From Cycas panzhihuaensis (taxonomy: Eukaryota > Cycadophyta): 64,000 nucleotides of DNA. The translations under genes and the position numbers were made by a program. The stretch lies in the NCBI GenBank assembly GCA_023213395.1, contig CM041465.1, positions 179,621,741-179,685,740 on the forward strand, read 5' to 3'. The notes below the pieces were generated by a model. It searched no databases. It was not told the DNA's origin and saw only the letters and a list, made by a program, of their open reading frames with translations. Shown here one piece after another: positions 1-11,051 of the stretch (its first letter is position 1; each line of letters opens with the position of its first letter).

Positions 1-317
1 TAGAGGTGATAGACACATGTGGGGTTAGAAATAGGGCAACACGCACATCCATGGAGGAGCATAACAGGATATGCAAAGGAAACACCGAGTGAGAGGGGGA
101 GTAACAATACTCCAGAGCATCATCTTAATTGGGGGATGCCCAAATAGGAAGACAAGACTCCTAAAAGGATATGGGAACATGGGTTCTGTGGGAAGAACCA
201 GAAAGAAATAGAAGACGCCATCCTAAGTTGCCATTCCGCTCGTGGCTAGGAGAAATGGGAACAACTTAAGATGGTAGTTTAGGCTCATTTCGGAGTGCGG
301 GTGAGGTGACTGCAAGG
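1..317 (-). other. Region downstream of Gypsy pol (3' untranslated part)
   Basis: No coding frame was recognised here. It lies directly after the end of the integrase frame of the minus-strand Gypsy element, so it is probably the stretch between pol and the 3' LTR, which would lie beyond base 1. Purine/pyrimidine-rich patches occur near 85-150, but no LTR start could be fixed. Confidence 0.4.
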
Positions 318-1540
318 TCACGAGTAAAACTTCTTAAGGAATTTCCTATTAACAGCTTTCTCAAACTCAAGGCCTTCCAAGGTGGCAATCCTATAAGCAC
401 CGTTACCGAGGGTCTCGATAATGATGAAAGGGCTAACCCATCTAGGTTTGAATTTAGTCAAACGGTCATGAAGATATTCCAGTTTGAGGATATGGTTCCC
501 AAGAAACAAAGGACGGGAATGAAGATGTTTATCGTAAGTCCTTTATGAGCGAGCTTTGGATGCCAGGTTAGCCTGATAAGTGGCTAAATGTCTCTCGTCC
601 AAAGCTTCGAGGTCCAGGAGGCAAGCCTGGCAGATCAACTCCTCATCGATAAGACCTCGAAGAGAGACTCACAGGGAAGGGATCTCCACTTCTAATGGGA
701 GTACCACCTTAGTACTGTAAACCAGGGAGAACAGGGTCATTCCCGTGGCAGAACGGATAGAGGTGCGGTAAGCCCACAAAGCAGAAGGTAGCTAGAGGTG
801 TCAGTCCTTTTGGGACTGAGCCACAGTTTTCTTTAGGATATTAATGAGAGTCTTGTTAAATGACTCCACTTGACCATTTGCCTGAGGATAGTAAGGAGAA
901 GACGTTTTGTGAGAAATCTTGAACTTCTTACAAAGCTCATCCATCTCCTTGTTACAAAAGGGGGTTCCATTATCAGTGATTAGGATGTCAGGAATCCTAA
1001 AATAGTAAATGATATGCTGGTAAACAAATGTAGTTATTATTTTACTAGGAGTAGTAATTAGGAGAATAGCCTCCACTCATTTGGTGAAGTATTCCATAGC
1101 AGTTAAGATAAACTTGTGCTGCGACAACGAAGGTAGAGAGATAGCCTCAATGAGGTCTAGCCCCCACTGAGCAAAAGGCCATGGAGAGATGATGGGGTGA
1201 AGGGCCTCGAAAGGCATATGGGAGATGTTGGCATGTTCTTGGCATCGCCGACATCTCAGGGCAAAAGCGTGGGCGTCCTTAAAAAGGGACGGCCAAAAGT
1301 AACCCATACGGAGGATCCTCTGGGCCATAGACTAGCCCCCAAAGTGGCCCCCACAAATACCATGGTGGCATTCGTGGAGTATTTGGTCAACTTTGTCGGT
1401 AGTAACGCAGCAGAGGAGGATCCCATTGAAGGACTTCTTGTACAATACTTCATCCATGAGGAAGTATTACCAAGCAGATGTCTGGATGTAAGATCTAACT
1501 TTACTACTAGCATCAGGGTGGTATCGCTGTTGCGTGAGAT
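318..1540 (-). pseudogene. pol: Gypsy integrase (decayed)
   Basis: Integrase inserts the reverse-transcribed DNA into the nucleus. The zinc-binding part has HECHHGICGGHFG followed by CRRC (about 1240-1400). The core keeps all three acidic residues: D in WGLDLIEA, D in LITDNGTPF and E in QANGQVESFNK. The C-terminal part at 318-509 has the plant Gypsy tail pattern KPRWVSPFIIIETLGNGAYRI. The frame is broken by several stops (near 800, 1076, 1330 and 1520). No chromodomain is visible, which agrees with a Tat/Athila-type element. It follows the RNase H in the same direction. Confidence 0.88.
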
Positions 1541-1541
1541 A

Positions 1542-2961
1542 CTACACTATGTCACCATACCACTCATTATCGATGAGTGGATGGGGAGAGACATCCTGAA
1601 TCGTCAAGATGGACTCATCAGGGAGGGAATGATCGATGGGAGTATTAAAAGAGTTAGGAATTGGGGCATCTGCGAGCTGTTCAGCCACTACCATTCCCTT
1701 CTTCGATTTTCGGTTAACGATATGAAGGTCAAACGCTTGAAGTAGGATGGCCCAACGGCCAGCCCTACCTGTCAAATCCAAACAAGGCAGTAAGTATCGC
1801 AAGGGATCAGACTGGACAATCACCTTGGTAGTGTTAGCAAGCAAGTAATGTCTAAACTTCTTGGTCACATAGACTAAGGAGAGACATTCCTTCTCGGTAA
1901 GAGAGTAGTTAAGTTCAGCAGCCACGAGAGTGTGACTGATGAAATAAATAGCCCTCTTGACTCCTGATTCATCCTCTTGAGCTAACATAGTGCCCAAAGA
2001 TTCGTCAGTCACCGAGGTATAAAGAACGAAGGGCCTATCGGGCGAGGGGCACCAAAGATAGAGTGGAAGTGAGGGCTTCCTTAAGTCCTTCGAAGGCTTG
2101 TTGGGTCTTGTCAGACCAAACAAAGGGAGCTCCGTTCTTCGATAGGTTTGTAAGGGGTTTGGCGCTCACGGCGAAGTCTGCCAAGAAACACCTAAGAAAA
2201 CCAAGCCTACCTAGAAATGACTTAATTTGTCGTTGGGTTCTAGGAGGCGGCATGTCAAGGATTGCCTTGACTTTGTCAGGGTCAATCTAGATCCCTTGTT
2301 TTGACATGAGGAATCCAAGGAGCTTGCCTGAAGTGACGGCAAACACACACTTGAGTGGGTTTAGGCTAACATGATGCTTGCATCATCGTGTGAAGATAGC
2401 CCGTAAGTCAAAGGGATGATGGGCCCTAACATGTGAGAGACCCATCATGTCATCCATGAAGATCTCCAATATGTTATTGATAAGGTCATGGAAGATAAAA
2501 TGCATTGCTCTTTGATAAGTAGCGCCTGCATTTTTTAGACCAAAGGGCTTTGCCTTGTAGGCAAAGGTACTCTACGGGGTGGTGAAGGCCATCTTGTGGC
2601 AGTCATCAGAAGATATCTGGATCTGATTATAGCTAGAGAAGCCGTCCATTAAGGACATAACTTCAAATCCAATGATTTGATCAATGATTTGATCGATGAA
2701 AGGGAGTGGAAAGTTGTCCTTAGGACAAGTGTTATTAATGTCACAAAAATCGATGTATATACGAATGGCCCCATTCTTTTTGGCAATGGGGACAATGTTG
2801 GATACCCACTTGGGGTAATCGATGGAGGTGATGAGTCCAGCATCCAACAGCGTCTCAACCTTCATCTTAACGGCGGCTAAGAGCTTAGGGTGAAGAGGAC
2901 GCTGCTTCTGGCACACCGGGGGGGGGGGTGCCAGGGATGGTGGTGAGATTATGAGTGACAA
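1542..2961 (-). pseudogene. pol: Gypsy reverse transcriptase and RNase H (decayed)
   Basis: These domains copy the element RNA into DNA and remove the RNA strand. RT occupies about 2130-2961, with the catalytic-site region read at about 2440-2460 as FMDDMMGLS, a variant of the usual Y/F-V-D-D. The RT tail (PRTQRQIKSFLGRLGFLRCF) overlaps 2035-2253, and RNase H follows at 1542-2123 with LYTSVTDESLGTMLAQED and the conserved AELNYSLTEKECLSLVY stretch. At least three breaks occur: a stop near 2571, a stop near 2290-2390, and a frame change near 2060-2100. Domain identity is clear; activity is not expected. Confidence 0.88.
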
Positions 2962-3943
2962 TGGAGGGGTTAATTCCCTTCATGTCAAAATAATCCCATG
3001 TGAAAATGTCCCAAAACTCCTGGAACAAAAGGGAGTACTCCCTTACCTCATCAGGAGAGCATTCCATCCTGACCTTAATGACCTTATCAGGGGCCAAGAC
3101 TATGTCTTGGGTTGCCCCCATGCACATGGCATTCCCCTCCTCGAACTGGAGAGGGGTAAGGTCAACGGGAGGAGATGGAATAGGGGATGGGATTGGGTCA
3201 GTGAGTGTGGACCCAATCGCAAGGATCTTTTGGTGGCCAAGCCTATGGTGACCAAAAGGCAAGTTAGGTGCGAAGCCCGCTAGGTGCTTGAGCAAGGCTT
3301 CATCATCTTTGAAGTAATCCACCCAATGGATGACCTTACTCTGAATAGATGAAACGCTAGAGGAAGTAAGGGCAACAGGACTGCGATGGTCATTGGGTTG
3401 CCCGACATCCTCGACAGACTCCAAAAAAGAGCCGAAAGGGGGCTCCTCGGAAGGAGCGAAAGGCAGTTCTTCGAAGCCATCACCTACGGGGGGTGATGAA
3501 GAGGAAGAACTGACGATAGACGAGTCAACATGAGCAATGACATGTGACACATAGGAGTGGCTAGTCTCACCAATGAAAGAGGTTCTAGATAGAGATCTAG
3601 AATGGGATGGGTGTGACCTACTAGTGCAGAGGAAGGAGACGGGGTGGAGACAATCCTTATCCTCATCGTGTGACTCGTCGTCACTAAACGAGGCAAGGTA
3701 CCCGTAGCTCCCAACGCCAATAGGAGCAAAATGCATGATACTAGGAAAAGAAGATATAGGATCTTCTTCAGACAGATTGGGTATACCAATGGAGCAGGTC
3801 AAGGCATGAGTAGAAGGGCCTTGGCTTGTCGGATTGACAGGACGGGTTTGTTTGGCAAGTGGGTGTTCGCGAGGAATAACCCTCATTCGTCCATCATGGA
3901 TGAATTTAAATTGTCCCCAGAGAGTCAAACACACGGCTCCCAT
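2885..3943 (-). pseudogene. pol: Protease-RT linker of Gypsy pol, 352 aa open
   Basis: This open frame begins just after the protease. It holds the Ser/Pro-rich linker typical of Tat-like elements, then the region before RT (CSPDEVREYSLLFQEFWDIFTWDYFDMKG), which is the known lead-in to the RT fingers. The frame leaves the RT frame at a run of 11 G on the plus strand (2918-2928), after which its last residues are out of frame. Removing one base of the run would put the two in register, so a single-base expansion is the likely break. No separate function is proposed for the linker. Confidence 0.75.
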
Positions 3944-3952
3944 CTGGTCAAG

Positions 3953-4360
3953 CTATGGTCGACCTAAGAGAAGGTTGTAGTCAACATCGACATCAAGGAC
4001 TACAACATCAGCGAGGGCAGTCTTATCCTCGAGGGTGAGCGGAATCACGACAGATCCCAATGGGGTCTTTTCGCTACCATTGTAGCCTTGGCATCGCCAT
4101 GGAACAGGTTCCAAGGCAGAAATACCAAGCTCTTGCATGACACGCAAGGGCATGACATTCATAGAAGAACCATTATCAATAATAGTCCTTTGCAGGGTAT
4201 AATCAGGTGTATCGATGGTAATAGTGAATGGGAAGTTCCACTGACGTTCCCTTTCACACGCGGGAGGAAGGTCCTTAGGATCAAAAGAAATAATGGGTTC
4301 ATGACTTTGGGTGATGCCCAAAGCATGGACGAGCACATCATTCGATCCTAAAGCTTCCAA
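3953..4360 (-). pseudogene. pol: Gypsy aspartic protease domain
   Basis: A retropepsin-type domain that would cut the polyprotein. The active-site loop reads IIDNGSSMNVMP, where plant Gypsy proteases usually have D-T/S-G-S/A, so the residue after the catalytic Asp is Asn and the Gly follows. The distal VVLDVDVDYNLLLGRP matches the conserved C-terminal part of this protease family. It ends with one stop, directly followed by the linker and RT frame. The whole domain is open over 135 codons, which fits fairly recent activity of this copy. Confidence 0.82.
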
Positions 4361-4372
4361 AAAGAGAGCCCG

Positions 4373-5822
4373 TTACTCAGGACAACTCCTCAAAATGTCC
4401 ATCAAGGACATTCCTGCAGCGATGGTATGGAGCTTGTCAATGATAGAGAAAGGCTTACCCTTTGCAGTAGGTTGGGTAAGTGCCCTTCGAAAATCATAAA
4501 CCCAGACGCAGGGGAATGGCGTTGGGAAAAAGAGGCACTTTCGAAGGAGGGTTCTCTGGAAGAGGATCGGAAGGAGAAGAAGAAGAAGCACCAGTTGCTT
4601 CTTTGGCAGCTTGAGACCAGGTAAGGGCATATGAAGGAGTAGCCTCAAGCATTTGGATCACCTTCTTTCCCTTATTCTGGGACTACGAAGGTGATGGAGT
4701 ACGTCAATTAGGGGAACGAGAGGAAGAGGACGAATCCCAGCCGCCCTTCCCCTTATTGTGGGAAGGACGGGAATTTAGTGATCTTCCTCGGTTTCGGTTA
4801 TTCTTGGATTGAGTGTTGCGATCGCGTTCCCCATGTTTAGGGAACGAATCCTTATGGACCGGTTGGTCTAGATTAGGCCTTAAGGCCCATTTAGGGGATG
4901 AGTCACGTCGAGGGGCATCCTTGGGATGCTGGGCCCTACAACGTGATTCATCGTGGAAGCACTCCCCATAAATGGAGCACTACTTCTTCTTAAGCGAGGG
5001 ATCTATCTTCCTTGCTTGAGAGGACTGGGCGTTTCTATTCCTAGGGAGGGAAGCTTGGGTAGCTTGTTGAATTTGTTTGTTGGAAGTTGGAGATGAAGGG
5101 GCTTGAAGTTTGAGCTCCTTCATCATACGTTCGAACGAACATATGGCAGAAGTAAGGGGGTCTAAGGTCTTCTCAGTTGGGTGAGAAGAAGACCTAGAAG
5201 ATTGTTGTGGTTTAGCATCCTTGGTTAGAGGTGGTGCCTCATGTCACTGTGAGGGCTTGAGAGGCTTCTTGAGTCCATCCTGGATCTTAATAGCCTCTAA
5301 TGCTAAGCACTTCGCAATCGTGAAGTCACATGTGGTCACCCCCATTTTAAGGACTTCCACATGTACTTCAGGACGAAGTGCATTAACGAAAAGGTCTCTC
5401 TTCAACTCCTCAGGCAACGTGGCCTTAGTGGAGTGAAGAAGGTCATGGAATCATCGCACAAAGTCAGGATTCATCCCATCGTGACCTTGTTTGAGCAATA
5501 GGAGGGATTTCATTCCGCTTTCAAATGGGCGAGCTACATCAAAGTAGTTGATGAACTCATCCACCAATTACTAGAATGGAAAGATAGAGTAGGCAGGGAG
5601 GTGATAAAACCACTTAAAGGCATCGCCCTACAAAGATCGCGGAAATAATTTCATTAAGATATAGTCGTAAGCCCAGTAATCAATACATGCCATAGAAAAA
5701 CTATGCACGTGTTCTGCTAGGTCTTGCGAGGAAGTTCCGTCAAATCTAGGAACTTCGGGAGGATGAGGTGGCTGATTAGTTCTTAATGCCTCAATAGATA
5801 GAGGTGTTGATCTATAGTCCAT
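4373..5822 (-). pseudogene. gag: Gypsy gag capsid and nucleocapsid (decayed)
   Basis: Gag packages element RNA in a virus-like particle. The capsid portion is recognised by PEVPRFDGTSSQDLAEHVHSF at the start (5628-5822), then a stretch with F-V-x-A-L-R-P-E (about 5300-5400). A CCHC zinc knuckle lies at 4938-4979, read as CSIYGECFHDESRC, in which the second Cys is Tyr. Between them is a Lys/Ser/Pro-rich linker. Several stops interrupt it, at positions where a C-to-T change of Gln or Arg codons would explain them. It sits directly upstream of the protease, as expected. Confidence 0.75.
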
Positions 5823-6930
5823 GAAGGGATGCGCCCTTGCCTAGACCTTAGGATCAACGAATGATGTAGTAGGTAGTGAGCAAGGAACGGACGGGGGTAG
5901 CAAACCCATCCCTCCTTGAGGAAATGCCCCTTGCTGGAAGGGGGCTTGAGGATAAGCGCTTTGAAAGGGAGTTGGGTTCCCTGGCGAAGGCACGGTGAAA
6001 GAGGTTGTGCTAGGTGGCAGAAAAGAGGGTGTGGAACTGGGTTTTACCCATATGGGCCACCCGTAGGTGGGGCAATCCCATATGGGTGTAGCGGGTCCAC
6101 CCGATAAGTTGGAATATTGCTCCCTTTACCCTACCCGCAAGGTTGAGAAGTATAACCTAGGGGTATGTAAAAGGAAGGACCAACGAGTTGGTTTTGGGAA
6201 TATGTAGGAGCAGGTCCCATATGATTAGTGGCTGAAAAGTTAGTAAGACCTATAGGCCTACTAGGGCATGTATATACCACATTAGGGGATGGCACATTAG
6301 CTTGGCTAGGAAAAGGTATGCTAACCTTCAACTGAGGGGTCCCGAAGCACTAGGACCTTGGCGAGGGATGGAAGGTGCAACATTCGCCCCCATGGTTGGT
6401 GTAGGGAAAGAGCGGGATGAATGCGCAGGAATGAAAGGGTTATTGGTAGTAGGAGGGGCAGGTGCATATGAAGAAGGTGGCAAAGGAGTAGATAACGAAG
6501 ACACTCCAATATGCAAAACATCTTCAAACCACCTCATATGCGATTGAAGTCGAGCTGCTTGAAATCACTTGCTAATAGCTTCGACCACGTCGGCGGAAGG
6601 GGTATCTACGTGACCATAAGAGGTGGACGGGACCTCAAATGATGTAGACCTCTCGGAGCGTTGCTTGTAAGAATCACCAATCGAATGGTGAACCTCAAGA
6701 GAAAGAGAGTCTTCTACCACATGGGTAGAAGGATAGATATCGAGTGAGTGATGTTGGTCGTTTGGGTAGAAAAGAGGATCTTCACCCTCTTGGGTGGATC
6801 TTGGAATAGATGCGGGGAATTCATGAGTTCCTGACGCGAATGCGTGGTAGGCCCAATCGGAAAGGTATCCTTCCATACTCGAATCAGAATTCGATGATGG
6901 AAGAGGATAATACCCGAGATCTTCTAACAA
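5823..6930 (-). pseudogene. N-terminal extension of Gypsy gag
   Basis: A Pro/Ser/Tyr-rich, low-complexity coding region upstream of the capsid. Open parts lie at 6131-6331 and 6565-6930; the latter starts MLEDLGYYPLPSSNSDSSM and runs 121 codons. Tat/Ogre elements often carry a large poorly conserved region before the capsid, and this fits. I recognise no domain in it. The ATG at 6930 follows the candidate primer site by about 190 bases, a plausible leader length. Confidence 0.5.
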
Positions 6931-7118
6931 TGGAGGTAAGCCGCGTAAGCGACAAGAGAAGTGTCACATATAAAGCTAACTGACACTTTAGAAGAAAGAA
7001 GGAGTGGCAAGAAGTGACGTTGGGGGCTGCCCAATGAAGGAAACGAAGTGGGAGAAACCACAAGCGGGCAGCAATACCAACAGAAAAGGGGTGAAGACTA
7101 GCTCCCTTACTGGCAAGT

Positions 7119-7135
7119 CCCCAGTATGGTTGCCA
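7119..7135 (-). promoter_or_regulatory. Candidate primer-binding site of the Gypsy element
   Basis: On the minus strand this reads TGGCAACCATACTGGGG, with the TGG start and GGGG core seen in many Ty3/Gypsy primer sites. It lies about 190 bases upstream of the first gag ATG. The cognate tRNA was not identified; a match to a tRNA 3' end would settle it. Confidence 0.4.
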
Positions 7136-7140
7136 GTGGA

Positions 7141-9743
7141 TGCACATCTACGGGATAACCGCCTAGCTACGTAGGGATAGCAAGGGTGAGTGATGACACT
7201 ATCAAGTGCGGATAAGAACCTACAAGCAAGGTAAGTACCATGCAAGGCACCCCGTGTGCCGGAGCACGAGTTCAGGACCTGCAAATGGTATCCAGCTACC
7301 TAAAGGTGGTTCCCCACTTCAGTTAGGAAGAGGGGAGGTGGAAGAGTAGCCTGAATAGATCTTGGAGAAGATTCCTCCCACCCTTGGATGGCCAGAAGGG
7401 AAGGGAGAGAGTCCTTCGAGGGTTTCCCTATAGCAGAGGGAAATGAGTAGGGGGTAAAATAGGTGAACAACCTACAGATAAGATCTTCTCAGTTATCCAG
7501 CTAAGCAGAAAAAAATCGAGGGTGAATGAAGGGAGCGGGAACGCTCGATCGATCAAGAGTTCCTCCCTTCGAATGAGCAATCAAGAGAAATGAAAATGCT
7601 AGGATACACGCAAGCAAACTAAACCAAAGATGACAAGCTGAGAGGGCAAGGGTTAAGTTTACAAGTTGGAGGGAAAGGTTAGAAGGGAAAACTTCCTAAA
7701 ACCTTTTCCTATGATAGATGTAATGTGTGAAATATAACAAATAGAATATAAACTAAAAGAGAGAGTCAGTTTCCCTTTTCCTTTTAAGTGATCTAATTAC
7801 TACCATGCAAAATCTTCCAAAGGAAAGAAAATGAAATGAAGCGAGAGTACATACCCAGGATAAAAACACGATCAAAGTGGCAACGCGCCCACAAGGCATG
7901 TAAAGTCACTCCATGAAGCATGGCGAAAGAGGGATCACGGTAGGGTGAAGCGTGGGGCTTCCTTACCTTCCCTGGAAGCGACATTAGAGTGCCAAGAAAG
8001 GAAAATAGAAAAGTGATGGTAGCAAATGAAATGTTATAATAAAATATAAGTAAAAGCACTTACCTGCAAGAGAGAAGAGGAGGAAATCCCTAACGCCCTC
8101 CGTGTACCTACAAGTAAGCACAAATATCCCTTTCTGAAGAAAGGAGGCTAGCAACATAAAGTGGAGTCCCAATAACACATGTGTGCATATACTAAAAACA
8201 AGTCTCTATACATATATGTTAGTGTTCATGAACCACAAAATTGCAGTAATAATCTACGGCAAAACAAACTACTCAAATGAATGGTAAGTAGATCAGTAAG
8301 CCTCGGAGTGGCCCACCTCCCACAAAGAGTAACCCTACCCTCCATTAAGAAGCCTCAAGGAAGCAAGGGTACGGCTATATAGCTGGCTGGAAAATGGGGC
8401 AGCAGAGATGCAAAAAGAGCCTAAAATAAAGTTCAATAAGTCATAGTGCTATGGGAAGCAAACCAGGTTATTGAGAAAAGGATTGAGCCAAGAAATGTAA
8501 CCAGGGCTTATGCGTTACCCAGATTAGGGAAATAAGCCCTCAAACCAGTGCTGCAACAAGTGCCAACACTAATTTCAGTGGCTAAAAATAGCCTACCAAT
8601 CCCTTACCCCACTCCAGGAGTAGCACGGGGGCAAAGGGGAAGGTTTAGAGGGCAGAATCCTCTTAGGGAGCATGGAGGGTGGTACGGAATCTACCCAGCT
8701 CTATCCTAAACCTTATGTATCCTTCTTTGACCGCTATCCTAGGTGTGAAACACAGGAAAAGAGGCCTAAATAGCAAAGAAAAAAAAATTCCAAGAGGAAG
8801 GCAAGAAACAACCCTTGAGACAAGATGAGACAAGCTAGTGTAAAACATGCAAAATTGGGCATAAACTGGGCAAAGGAAAGACCTTAAACCAATAAATACC
8901 TTTGGAGAAGATGGGAGGCATTTGCCTCTTCCCAAGCCTACTGGAAAGAGGCTTGAAAATCTAAGGAAAAGCTAGAGTGCAGCAGGTATGGAGCCCCTAC
9001 TAAGATGGCTAGAGACAAACCTACTTCTGAGACCACTTGGTGGCTGCCTGGGCAAGGAGACCCTGAAAACTCCTCAAGGAGGCCCTCTCCAAGGGGTGCA
9101 ATGAGCTATGAAGATGTCACAGTGAAGCCAAAGGAAAGTTGGGCACTGGAGAGTGATTGCAGGTCTTGGAATAGCAGTAGAGCAACAGAAGATAGTAGAC
9201 AGTAGGGCATTTTTCCTTGTTGATCCTTCTAAAGAGAGCCAAAAGATCCTAAAAGAGAATTGAGAAGGACTTAAATACTTAGCCCCAACCCTAATCGAGT
9301 GATTAGGGCTCAGCTGGCACTGAATTGGGTTGAGAGACACGTGGAAATTCTGCAATAAATGCGCGAATTACCATGGCAGTTTTAAAAAATAAGTTATAAC
9401 AGTCGCACCGTGGTAAACTTCACTAAGATTACCAGAACTTCGCAGATCGCGATAAACTCACCAGATCGTGAAATTTGCCGCGGTGCGAGACCAGAAGACA
9501 AAATTAGCCCAAACAGCCAACCAAGGCTGTGGACCAATGCACTAGGAGGCCGGCAGGTGCCCCCCTGCCCAAGGGCAGGCAACAGACCAAAAGCCACAAG
9601 AAAGGTGATCGAGGTACTCAAGGATGCAAAGAGGAGGCCAAATGGTGGTGAGTCGACATAAAAGTGAGCATCACATAAGTCAAGTAAATCTTAAGGGGAG
9701 TAGGTCAGATTGCAAGAAGTGATATGGCCACTGGGGTGTCACA
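7141..9743 (-). repeat. Candidate long 5' LTR / leader of the Gypsy element
   Basis: No gene is seen in these 2.6 kb. On the minus strand the stretch could begin with TGTGACACCCCAGTGG at 9743 and end near 7141, just before the candidate primer site. A TATA-like TATTTAAG lies at 9270-9277 with C/T-rich DNA downstream. Splice-like TTGCAG/GTAAGT occurs near 8055-8070. Several small ORFs are present but look incidental. The second LTR lies outside the window, so the limits cannot be checked here. Confidence 0.35.
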
Positions 9744-9885
9744 CTCACTGGGAATATACCCCCCCTATAGTCATCATAGGCTAGATAGGTGTAGATGGCA
9801 CAAAACCATCTACGAAATCATAACATGTAAGCAAATATTCCTCACAAAAGAAAACAACAATAAGGTGAGAAACATACCTGTACTT
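9744..9885. other. Spacer between the Gypsy LTR candidate and element A
   Basis: Short AT-rich spacer with no coding content recognised. It includes a C-rich run near 9761-9766. Confidence 0.3.
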
Positions 9886-9923
9886 TGATGGAAAAAATAT
9901 GGAGCCAAAGTGCTCTGATACCA
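9886..9923 (-). repeat. Primer-site segment outside the lower family A LTR
   Basis: These 38 bases match 15004-15041, the primer site and start of leader next to the upper LTR, including TGGTATCAGAGCA on the minus strand. A 3' LTR should not be followed by a primer site, so this points to a shared LTR between tandem units. Confidence 0.8.
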
Positions 9924-10321
9924 TGTTAGAAATAATATTTGCAAGAAACAATAATAGCAAGACTATGCTCTATATCAGTATTGCATCAATACATCAGTGT
10001 ATCACCATTACAATAGCATAAACACATGAAAGCCTTGTTGTTCAATCCATTGTAGTAGAATGAGCATTACAAATCTCCTCAAAAGTAGGCAGTGTTTAAA
10101 GATACCAGGGTTGTACATCCCTTAACATTTATAGTTTGGGGGAGGAGGGAAACTCCTCAACCCCTGAATTCAAATTAATAATAAAATAATACAACTTAAC
10201 TCAAATGAAACTAACTCAACTTACCTTAACTTACCTTGACATGTTGAGCATCACATGTCTAAATTGAGGTGCACAATCTTGGTAGGTAATAGGGAGTTGA
10301 GTGATGACATTACACCTAACA
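9924..10321 (-). repeat. Family A LTR, lower copy
   Basis: 398 bp, TG...CA on the minus strand (starts TGTTAGGTGTAATG, ends TTATTTCTAACA). By eye it differs from 15042-15439 at 9 positions, 8 of them transitions, about 98% identity. It has a purine tract on one side and a primer-site sequence on the other. Confidence 0.9.
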
Positions 10322-10333
10322 TTCTCCCCCTTA
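10322..10333 (-). promoter_or_regulatory. Polypurine tract of family A element
   Basis: Minus strand TAAGGGGGAGAA directly upstream of the LTR start, the usual Copia primer for plus-strand DNA synthesis. Confidence 0.8.
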
Positions 10334-11051
10334 ATGTCAACACGAACACTTGTATCTTTTCCTTGAACTTGTGGAATTGGTACTTGAAAAAGACTTTGAA
10401 ATTCTGATCTTGATCTCTATCAACTCTTCTCACCCTTATAGTCACATATGTCTCTTTATCATAGAATGATGTAGGAAGACTATAGGTAGATGAAACTTGA
10501 TGCAAATGTAGATGAGTAGCTATAATTTAGACTTTGTCAACTGGAACATTAGGAAGGCTTTGGACTTGAACTTTTGTACTCTTTATGCTTTGAACAGTTG
10601 TCATATCATCAAGTTCATTCTTCATTATGTCATAAGATTCATCTTCATGCTCCCCCTCAAATGGAGGATCAAATCTTTGTGCAACAAGGTGGTCCTGCAT
10701 TTGATCTGAATCCTCATAGGTGTTGTCGTCATGATCTATCTGTTCTATTATCTGTCTCACATGCTCATCAAAAGTTTCAAAACACAATGGGGATATCTCC
10801 CGATAAATGGAAATCAATAAATCCCAAACAGACTTAGATGTAGTTAATTCGTAAACCAAAGGAAAAACATCATCAATATACAAGCAAAATAATAAACCTA
10901 ACACTTCATTATCTTTTCTAAAATTTTCTTTAATGTTAAGGTCACATTCATGTTGTAAATACTTTAAAAGATCATGTTCAATAAAGTAAGTTTGCATAGT
11001 GTCATACCATAGTGAAAAGTTATGACCATCAAAAATGGGGAATTGTGCCAT
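10334..11051 (-). pseudogene. Gag-like ORF of family A element
   Basis: Starts with ATG at 11051 and is open for 174 codons to 10527, then after one stop stays open in the same frame toward the polypurine tract. The first part (MAQFPIFDGHNFSLWYDTMQTYF, then SKSVWDLLISIYR) resembles the N-terminal half of plant Copia gag (DUF4219/UBN2 type). After about residue 115 it becomes acidic and unlike gag, with no zinc knuckle, protease or pol. The simplest reading is a large internal deletion joining the gag start to the element end. Family assignment is by pattern only. Confidence 0.6.

Larger units (their letters stand above)
1..9743 (-). mobile_element. Ty3/Gypsy retrotransposon, Tat/Ogre-like, 3' end outside window
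   Basis: Read on the minus strand, the order is gag, protease, reverse transcriptase, RNase H, integrase, which is the Gypsy order. The RT has the plant Tat/Ogre style of motifs (CPKDNFPLPFID, SLMDGFSSYNQI, GATYQRAMHFIFHD). A candidate primer site lies at 7119-7135, with a long candidate LTR up to about 9743. Long open stretches survive, so it is less decayed than the other Gypsy copies in the window. Its 3' LTR is not in the window. Superfamily assignment is secure; the Tat/Ogre lineage is inferred from motif style. Confidence 0.85.

Noticed and set aside
1197-1745. 182-codon plus-strand ORF
   Set aside because: It lies opposite the Gypsy integrase and RNase H, which have clear motifs on the minus strand.
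2951-3283. 110-codon plus-strand ORF and an overlapping one
   Set aside because: Opposite strand of the Gypsy pol linker; no known domain.
6884-7284. Overlapping minus-strand ORFs near the Gypsy primer site
   Set aside because: They cross the candidate primer site and LTR border and use different frames from gag.
8055-8075. TTGCAG/GTAAGT as a real exon-exon site
   Set aside because: No coding exons beside it. Kept only as a remark on the candidate LTR.
9594-9661. Possible host coding exon near 9410-9661 (83-codon ORF)
   Set aside because: No domain, no splice context, and it sits in the candidate LTR.
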